Source: an uncultured Desulfomonile sp. (lineage in GTDB: Bacteria; Desulfobacterota; Desulfomonilia; Desulfomonilales; Desulfomonilaceae). From it: a stretch of 10,838 bases of DNA. This document shows, piece after piece, positions 6,536 to 10,838 of this stretch. The stretch's first letter is position 1, and each line of letters starts with the position of its first letter. The notes beneath the pieces were generated by a model, which saw only the letters and a list, made by a program, of their open reading frames with translations, searched no databases and was not told the origin of the DNA. A program made the translations under genes and the position numbers. The stretch is taken from contig CAINUH010000239.1 in the NCBI GenBank assembly GCA_903853735.1, forward strand, positions 1 through 10,838. The letters run 5' to 3'.

Positions 6536-7383
6536 TAGGAACCGTCGCATCAGACGATTTCCCGATCCTCAACGCTCGGTGCAGACTCGCCGGCGGCACG
6601 CTGCATCTTGATGGCGAGGCCGTGAAAGTGGCTAGAGGAACCCCGGCCCTGTTAGGAGCTGCTTGCGCGACGGCAGAGGCTCTGGGTATCGGGAATCCCC
6701 GCGCCCTGCTGGTAGGCGATACCGGCCGAGGAGAAGGAAGCATCCAACTGTACCGTCATCTTGTGGAAAATCTCCAGGCCTACCAGGATCACCTCATAGT
6801 ATTTCATTACCTTCAGCCGGATGTTGACTGGCATAACAGGGTTTTATTGGCACTGGATGATCTGCCTTCGAGACCGCAACTCGTGGCGGATGCGGGTTAT
6901 ATGTATGTGGCCAAGATGAGCGGTTTTGCAGCGTCCTATGACCTCTTCACCCCGGATGTCGGAGAAATGGCCTTCCTTGCCGACGAATCGGCTCCTCATC
7001 CATTTTATACGAGAGGATTCTTGCTCCGAAATGAGGACGATATTCCCGAATTGGTCAAGCGGGCATACGAGAATGAAAATTCTTCCCGACATCTCCTGGT
7101 GAAGGGCCGAAATGACTACGTGGCATCGTCGGCCGGGATACTTCATACGGTTTCGGAACCCTGCGTGCCGGCCATGGAGCCTATCGGCGGGACAGGGGAC
7201 ACGCTGACCGGCATTGTGGGTGCCCTGATAGCCGCCGGTAAATCCGTCCCTGAAGCAGCCTTGGTAGGGGCTAGAGTCAATCGGCTCATGGGGCTGCTCG
7301 CAAATCCCTCACCCGCCTGCTCAGTCGCAGATCTGCTGCCATCCCTGCCTAAGGCTCTTGAAAGCGTTCTGTCTTCGAGCTGA
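6520..7383 (+). CDS. Ribokinase-fold protein related to the YjeF C-terminal (NAD(P)HX dehydratase) domain
   Basis: A 287-residue soluble protein. The strongest motif is PIGGTGDTLTGIVGALIAAG (221-240), matching the catalytic GGTGD(V/T)L-GI-GLLA-G block of ADP/ATP-dependent NAD(P)H-hydrate dehydratases and ribokinase-like enzymes. LFTPDVGEMAFL (142-153) matches their LTPHPGEMARL, LLVKGRND (192-199) matches the V-KG segment, and LVADAGYMY (121-129) stands where the family has a DADALN-like strand. The YjeF N-terminal epimerase domain is absent. The family's NPGMATGG lead-in is changed to AMEPIGG, so the substrate may differ. I chose ATG 6520, preceded by GGAGGAG (6502-6508) with an 11-nt spacer. 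The frame is open upstream and an earlier ATG lies at 6475, but that would overlap the DUF3343 gene by 61 bp. Last gene of the yedE operon; no clear terminator follows. Confident on fold, unsure on reaction. Confidence 0.72.
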   Translation: MSWLIVGTVASDDFPILNARCRLAGGTLHLDGEAVKVARGTPALLGAACATAEALGIGNPRALLVGDTGRGEGSIQLYRHLVENLQAYQDHLIVFHYLQPDVDWHNRVLLALDDLPSRPQLVADAGYMYVAKMSGFAASYDLFTPDVGEMAFLADESAPHPFYTRGFLLRNEDDIPELVKRAYENENSSRHLLVKGRNDYVASSAGILHTVSEPCVPAMEPIGGTGDTLTGIVGALIAAGKSVPEAALVGARVNRLMGLLANPSPACSVADLLPSLPKALESVLSSS

Positions 7384-7489
7384 GTCAATTGCGAAACGGC
7401 GGTTTCGAAAAAACCACGAACTTGTATAGCAACATTACGCGGATTTTGCTATCGTCGCGTCCTATACGCTTTGCTTTCACACAAGTAAC

Positions 7490-7622
7490 ACCTTTTACGA
7501 GAAGGTTTTGGTAGTGACGGGCGTCTCTGCCCGTCAATGTTATTTCGCTTCTCAAAAGTCTTTTCGGTTAGGCTGGGACGGATGCTCAAAACCTGCCGCC
7601 AATCGGTAACAACTTTTGAGAA
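7490..7622. repeat. Cluster of inverted repeats, including a REP-like hairpin
   Basis: The gene-free stretch 7384-7683 (300 bp) holds nested symmetry. ACCTT 7490-7494 pairs with AAGGT 7502-7506. TGACGGGC 7515-7522 pairs perfectly with GCCCGTCA 7529-7536 around a 6-nt loop, a REP-like GC-rich hairpin without a T-tract. An 11-bp perfect pair, TTCTCAAAAGT 7549-7559 and ACTTTTGAGAA 7612-7622, encloses 52 nt. Such compact palindromes between genes are often dispersed genomic repeats or non-autonomous elements; one window cannot show copy number. No gene, tRNA or transposase is visible here, and the orientation is not known. Confidence 0.5.
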
Positions 7623-7683
7623 CTGCTTTATGTTCCATTGCCTGTAGCTCGGACCCTGGTAGACTCGAACACGGAGTAAGCTG

Positions 7684-8580
7684 TTGCTGAAAATGCCCTT
7701 AGCCGCGTTGTGTGACCCTGAAGGTGAGCGAATTCCCGAGGCGGCGCCCCGCGTAATAGATGCACATGTCCATGTTTTTCCAGACGAGTTATTTCAGGCT
7801 ATCTGGAGGTGGTTTGACGAATTCGCGTGGCCTATTCGTTATCGCCTGTCCTCGCAAGGAGTCATAGATTTTCTCCTTGAACGCGGCATAGCCCACATCG
7901 TCGCGTTGCATTATGCGCACAGGCCGGCCATAGCTCCCGGTTTAAACGCCTTTATGGCTACACTGTTGGAAAAATACCCTCAACTTACCGGGACAGCAAC
8001 GGTTTTTCCAGGAGAAGACGCGGCACGGGGCATTCTCGTGGATGCGTTTAGAATGGGGCTCAGAGGCGTGAAACTCCATGCCCACGTCCAGTATTTTGAT
8101 CTGGACGGCGAAGAGATGCTCGACATATTTGAAACGTGCTCAGAGTATTCCCAGCCTCTGGTCATGCATGTTGGTCGCCAGCCGAGAAACCCTCATTATG
8201 CATATCAGACCGATCCGTTCCTGTTATGCAATGCGGAAAAACTTGAGCGGGTCCTCATCTCCTATCCAAGCCTCAGAATATGTGTTCCACACCTGGGGGC
8301 TGATGAGTTTGCGGCGTACCACCTATTGCTGAATCAATACGATAACCTCTGGATTGATGTCGCCATGGGGCTGGCTGATTATTTGCCGTTAATCAATCCG
8401 GTTCCCCTTGAGGACATGCGTATGGATCGTATCATGTACGGGAGCGATTTTCCAAATATACCGTATGCGTGGGATCGTGAGCTGAAGCGCCTTTGCAGCA
8501 TGGGGTTGCCGGCCGAATCTTTGGAACGAATCTGTTGGAAAAACGCTGCGGAGTTTTTTACCATCTCAATGAGGGTGTAA
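7684..8580 (+). CDS. Amidohydrolase-superfamily metal-dependent hydrolase (amidohydrolase 2 type)
   Basis: A 298-residue TIM-barrel enzyme, probably cytoplasmic (no signal peptide). The metal-site residues appear in order: HxH in IDAHVHVF (His28, His30), GVKLHAHVQYF with Lys130, His162 in VMHVG, His203 in VPHLG, and Asp255 in MYGSDFPN. This is the amidohydrolase 2 pattern (decarboxylases, lactonases and other hydrolases), close in layout to uncharacterised TIM-barrel fold hydrolases. The substrate cannot be read from sequence. The start is uncertain: TTG 7684 has GGAG at 7673-7676 with a 7-nt spacer, while ATG 7693 (3 codons on, 295 residues) would leave a 16-nt spacer; I prefer the TTG. It is separated from the yedE operon by 300 bp of repeats, so it is probably its own unit. 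It converges with coaX, with 7 bp between the stop codons. Confidence 0.85.
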   Translation: MLKMPLAALCDPEGERIPEAAPRVIDAHVHVFPDELFQAIWRWFDEFAWPIRYRLSSQGVIDFLLERGIAHIVALHYAHRPAIAPGLNAFMATLLEKYPQLTGTATVFPGEDAARGILVDAFRMGLRGVKLHAHVQYFDLDGEEMLDIFETCSEYSQPLVMHVGRQPRNPHYAYQTDPFLLCNAEKLERVLISYPSLRICVPHLGADEFAAYHLLLNQYDNLWIDVAMGLADYLPLINPVPLEDMRMDRIMYGSDFPNIPYAWDRELKRLCSMGLPAESLERICWKNAAEFFTISMRV

Positions 8581-8587
8581 TTCGACG

Positions 8588-9367
8588 TCAGGCTTTCCTG
8601 GACGGCTTGTTTCTCTCGTAGAGGATTCGGAGCCCGTCCATTGTGAGGTTGTCGTCTATTTCATCGACAAATTTTGTTTCAACAGTGATAACACGAGCCA
8701 ATCCCCCAGTGGCCACCACTTTCGGCCTGGACCTCAATTCGTCGAACATCCTCAACAGTATCCCGTCAACCAATGACGCATAACCAAATATGATGCCCGA
8801 TTGAATGGCTGAAGCGGTATCCTTGGCAATGACGCGTTCAGGGGCAATCAACTCGACGCGAAAGAGCTTGGAAGCCTCCTGGAATAAGGCCTCAGCAGCG
8901 ATCTTGACGCCTGGAGCAATTGCTCCTCCCTCATATTCTCCTGCCTCATTGATGTAATCAAAGGTAGTTGCCGTTCCAAAATCAACGGCTATCAACTGGG
9001 AATGGTACTTCTCATAAGCAGCTACCGCATTGACTATGCGGTCGGCCCCCACTTCCTTGGGATTGTCATACCTTATGGGCATGCCGGTCTTGATACCCCG
9101 GCCTACAAATAACGGCCGAATTTTCAGACACTGTTTGCACAGATCCTCAAGGGCTCCCAACAGTGTGGGCACAACGCAGGCAATAATGATGCCGTCGATT
9201 TTTAAAAAGTCTATGTCACTTATGGCAGCTAAATTCCGAAGCATCATCCAATACTCATCGGCAGTCGAGTCTTCTACAGTTCGGATCCGCCAGAAACCCA
9301 GCGCCTTGTTTCCTTCGAATATGCCTATGACCGTGTTGGTATTGCCTACATCAACAGCAAGCAGCAT
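8588..9367 (-). CDS. coaX: Type III pantothenate kinase
   Basis: Phosphorylates pantothenate, the first step of coenzyme A synthesis; CoaX uses ATP with weak affinity and a monovalent cation. The 259-residue length is normal for the family (about 255-260). Motifs of the ASKHA fold are in place: the phosphate loop LAVDVGNTNT with Asp6; the GADRIVNAVAAY block with catalytic Asp109; VDFGTATTFD with Asp129; GGAIAPG; and VATGGLA. The frame runs upstream to 9430, but ATG 9367 is preferred because it has AGGAGG (9381 to 9376 on the minus strand) with an 8-nt spacer and begins directly at the conserved MLLAVDVGNTN. CoaX is often next to birA, which is not visible here. The 3' end meets the amidohydrolase gene head-on, with no terminator between. 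Confidence 0.95.
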   Translation of the reverse strand: MLLAVDVGNTNTVIGIFEGNKALGFWRIRTVEDSTADEYWMMLRNLAAISDIDFLKIDGIIIACVVPTLLGALEDLCKQCLKIRPLFVGRGIKTGMPIRYDNPKEVGADRIVNAVAAYEKYHSQLIAVDFGTATTFDYINEAGEYEGGAIAPGVKIAAEALFQEASKLFRVELIAPERVIAKDTASAIQSGIIFGYASLVDGILLRMFDELRSRPKVVATGGLARVITVETKFVDEIDDNLTMDGLRILYERNKPSRKA

Positions 9368-9375
9368 GAGTGAAT

Positions 9376-9381
9376 CCTCCT
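9376..9381 (-). promoter_or_regulatory. Ribosome binding site that sets the coaX start
   Basis: On the minus strand this reads AGGAGG, 8 nt before ATG at 9367. It rules out the longer N-terminal extension to 9430, whose extra residues are Arg/Ser-rich and unlike the family. Confidence 0.85.
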
Positions 9382-9430
9382 CATCCATAGAGCGACGCCT
9401 TGTCAAAGAATGACGAAATATTCGTTTCAA

Positions 9431-9857
9431 AGCATAGAGTGGTTGCCAAAAGTCTTTTTAATTTGATCAATTTAGATATTGGCTATCATTCCCGTGAATT
9501 CCGGCTTTCGGACAAGAATTTTGACAACTAACACACCTGGATTGAGAACATACGCGTTAATGACCTTCAAGAAAAGAATATTGTGGATATTCAAATTCAA
9601 ATCTGAAAAATTGTCACCTGAATAGCTATTCGCGGATAAGATCGCGAGTCGTGTACTCAGCCCCAGACGCAAAAATGGGTGGATAGGCTCGTAAAGCTGT
9701 CACAACGCCCGCATCGGCAGGGTGAAAACCATTGACTGGTCAAAAGCAGAGTGTTAGTTTTGTGATGCCTGTACAAAATATTAATAACGGGGCTGCGTAG
9801 CTCTTAAGGACGTGTTTCTGAGGCAAGTCTTGATTCCTGTCGAAGGCGGCAAACGTC
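9431..9857. other. Gene-free stretch between coaX and the deacetylase gene
   Basis: No open frame here looks like a protein, and there is no tRNA T-loop or recognised riboswitch. The left part is AT-rich. Small symmetric elements are present: GAATAT/ATATTC (9576-9581 with 9587-9592); a hairpin at 9630-9647 (TCGC-g-GAT, loop AAG, ATCGCGA) with one bulge; and TTGAC-TG-GTCAA at 9732-9743. This divergent region should hold promoters for both coaX and the deacetylase gene. I could not find a convincing -35/-10 pair for coaX. Confidence 0.5.
9732..9760 (+). promoter_or_regulatory. Weak promoter or operator candidate before the deacetylase gene
   Basis: TTGACT at 9732-9737 (5 of 6 to the -35 box) lies 17 bp before TAGTTT at 9755-9760 (3 of 6 to the -10). 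The -35 is part of the near-palindrome TTGACTGGTCAA (9732-9743), which could be a regulator site. The gene starts 98 bp after the -10. Confidence 0.22.
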
Positions 9858-10838
9858 ATGAGGCCCAGCGGAATAGTTAGGGACGGAATTTTTCTGAAAC
9901 ACGACATGGGGATATACCATCCCGAAAGCCCAGAACGGCTTCATGTTATATATGACATGATCGATGAAATAGGTCCCACTCTGCGACTGGTGCAGATTCC
10001 CTCTAGACAGGCGTCCCAGGAAGAAATTGCCGGCAACCATGATCCTCGATACGTTAGTAACATAGCGGCCACCGCCGGGGCCAGAAACACATTCCTGGAT
10101 GCCGACACCTCAGCGTGTCCTCATTCATGGGATGCAGCCTCAATTGCTGTTGGAGGGCTTCTCAACTTGGTGGATGCCGTAATGGACGGCAGAGTACGCA
10201 ACGGCTTCGCTTTGGTCAGGCCTCCGGGCCACCACGCCGAACATCGCAGGGCTATGGGATTTTGTTTCTTCAACAACATAGCGGTGGCCGCGCGTCACGC
10301 TTTGAATCACCACGGGCTGCAACGTGTGGCTATAGTGGATTGGGACCTTCACCACGGAAATGGTACTCAGAATGCTTTTTACGAGGAATCCGAAGTACTC
10401 TTTATATCAACTCATCAATTTCCGCACTATCCGGGAACAGGAGGAATCAGAGAGGTAGGATACGGTCGCGGTGAGGGCTTCACGGTAAATATTCCTCTGG
10501 CTGCCGGAGCAGGCGATGCAGAGTACCTTGCGGTGTTCCAATCGCTCGTGGCTCCTCTTGTCGAGTCTTTTAGGCCCGAGCTGATCTTGGTGTCGGCAGG
10601 CTTTGATACTCACGAGAGCGACCCCTTGGGCGGTATGAACGTTACCGAACAGGGGTACGAGCAGATGACACAAATACTTATGAGCCTGGCGGAAGAATGC
10701 TGTTCGGGACGAGTGGTGTTGACTCTTGAGGGCGGCTATAATCTGGTCGCGCTGAAAAATTCCGTGAGGCGCATTCTTTTGAAGATGTCATATTATGACC
10801 CTCAGAATGACGGCATTCCACCCCGACCATCCTGGGAC
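9858..10838 (+). CDS. Histone deacetylase superfamily (AcuC/HDAC-like) enzyme, 3' end outside window
   Basis: Zinc-dependent deacetylase fold; bacterial members act on acetyl-lysine proteins (AcuC), acetylpolyamines or other amides. The frame is open from ATG 9858 to the window edge, 327 residues with no stop. All active-site elements are visible: RPPGHHAE with the His125-His126 charge-relay pair; DWDLHHGNGTQ with zinc ligands Asp163 and His165; SAGFDTHESDPLGG with the third ligand Asp250; and EGGYN with catalytic Tyr294. The N-terminal YHPESPERL (20-28) is the usual opening of this superfamily. An in-frame TGA lies at 9831-9833 and ATG 9858 is the first ATG, GTG or TTG after it, so the start is firm even though the ribosome site (AAGG, 9843-9846) is weak. 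Typical members have 310-375 residues, so few to some tens are missing. The true substrate is unknown. Confidence 0.92.
   Translation, partial: MRPSGIVRDGIFLKHDMGIYHPESPERLHVIYDMIDEIGPTLRLVQIPSRQASQEEIAGNHDPRYVSNIAATAGARNTFLDADTSACPHSWDAASIAVGGLLNLVDAVMDGRVRNGFALVRPPGHHAEHRRAMGFCFFNNIAVAARHALNHHGLQRVAIVDWDLHHGNGTQNAFYEESEVLFISTHQFPHYPGTGGIREVGYGRGEGFTVNIPLAAGAGDAEYLAVFQSLVAPLVESFRPELILVSAGFDTHESDPLGGMNVTEQGYEQMTQILMSLAEECCSGRVVLTLEGGYNLVALKNSVRRILLKMSYYDPQNDGIPPRPSWD

Noticed and set aside
7381..7488. Possible selenocysteine UGA at the end of the kinase gene: TGA 7381-7383 is followed by an open frame to TAA 7486-7488, and a small hairpin (CGAAAC/GTTTCG, 7392-7407) sits 8 nt after it.
   Set aside because: The protein already has a complete length and ends in a Ser-rich tail. 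The read-through sequence shows no family motif, the stem is only 6 bp with no bulged U, and a GTTTC-type hairpin can arise by chance. I treat TGA as the stop.
7621..7683. A possible tRNA-like T-arm (GACTCGAACAC) before the amidohydrolase.
   Set aside because: No matching acceptor or anticodon stems could be built around it.
9384..9406. TTGACA on the minus strand (9406-9401) as a coaX -35 box.
   Set aside because: The position of the -10 at 16-18 bp spacing falls on the ribosome site (TGAGGA) and does not resemble TATAAT; the leader would be too short.

Overview
The window looks like ordinary chromosome from an anaerobic or facultative bacterium, most likely a Desulfobacterota (former Deltaproteobacteria) member of the Syntrophobacter/Desulfomonile kind. 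This is an inference from gene content (the end of a complex I operon, a long PurQ, a ~587-residue formate-THF ligase, a YedE/TusA/DUF3343 selenium-type cluster, type III pantothenate kinase) and moderate GC. No 16S or other decisive marker is present, so the genus is open.

Layout, left to right. (1) 1-1299: the 3' part of nuoN, last subunit of a complex I operon that begins outside the window. (2) 1478-2287: purQ, glutaminase subunit of FGAM synthase. (3) 2444-4207: fhs, formate-tetrahydrofolate ligase, closed by a strong intrinsic terminator. (4) 4575-7383: a four-gene operon driven by a near-consensus sigma70 promoter: YedE-type membrane transporter, a 72-residue TusA/YedF-like carrier, a DUF3343 protein with an unassigned C-terminal half, and a ribokinase-fold protein related to the NAD(P)HX dehydratase domain of YjeF/Nnr. 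Three tight junctions (12-bp gap, ATGA overlap, 16-bp overlap) argue for co-expression. (5) 7384-7683: a gene-free stretch rich in inverted repeats, including a REP-like hairpin. (6) 7684-8580: a TIM-barrel amidohydrolase (amidohydrolase 2 type) of unknown substrate. (7) 8588-9367, minus strand: coaX, converging on the amidohydrolase with a 7-bp gap. (8) 9431-9857: a gene-free stretch. (9) 9858 to the right edge: a histone-deacetylase-superfamily (AcuC/HDAC-like) enzyme, cut by the window end.

How they fit together: fhs makes 10-formyl-THF, which feeds purine synthesis (where PurQ acts) and the methyl branch of the Wood-Ljungdahl pathway, so the purQ-fhs neighbourhood is metabolically coherent. 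The yedE operon fits import of a selenium or sulfur species and its hand-off through cysteine carriers. Its fourth gene is the least expected member. It and the C-terminal half of the DUF3343 protein are the best candidates here for something undescribed. The rest of the window is mostly housekeeping.
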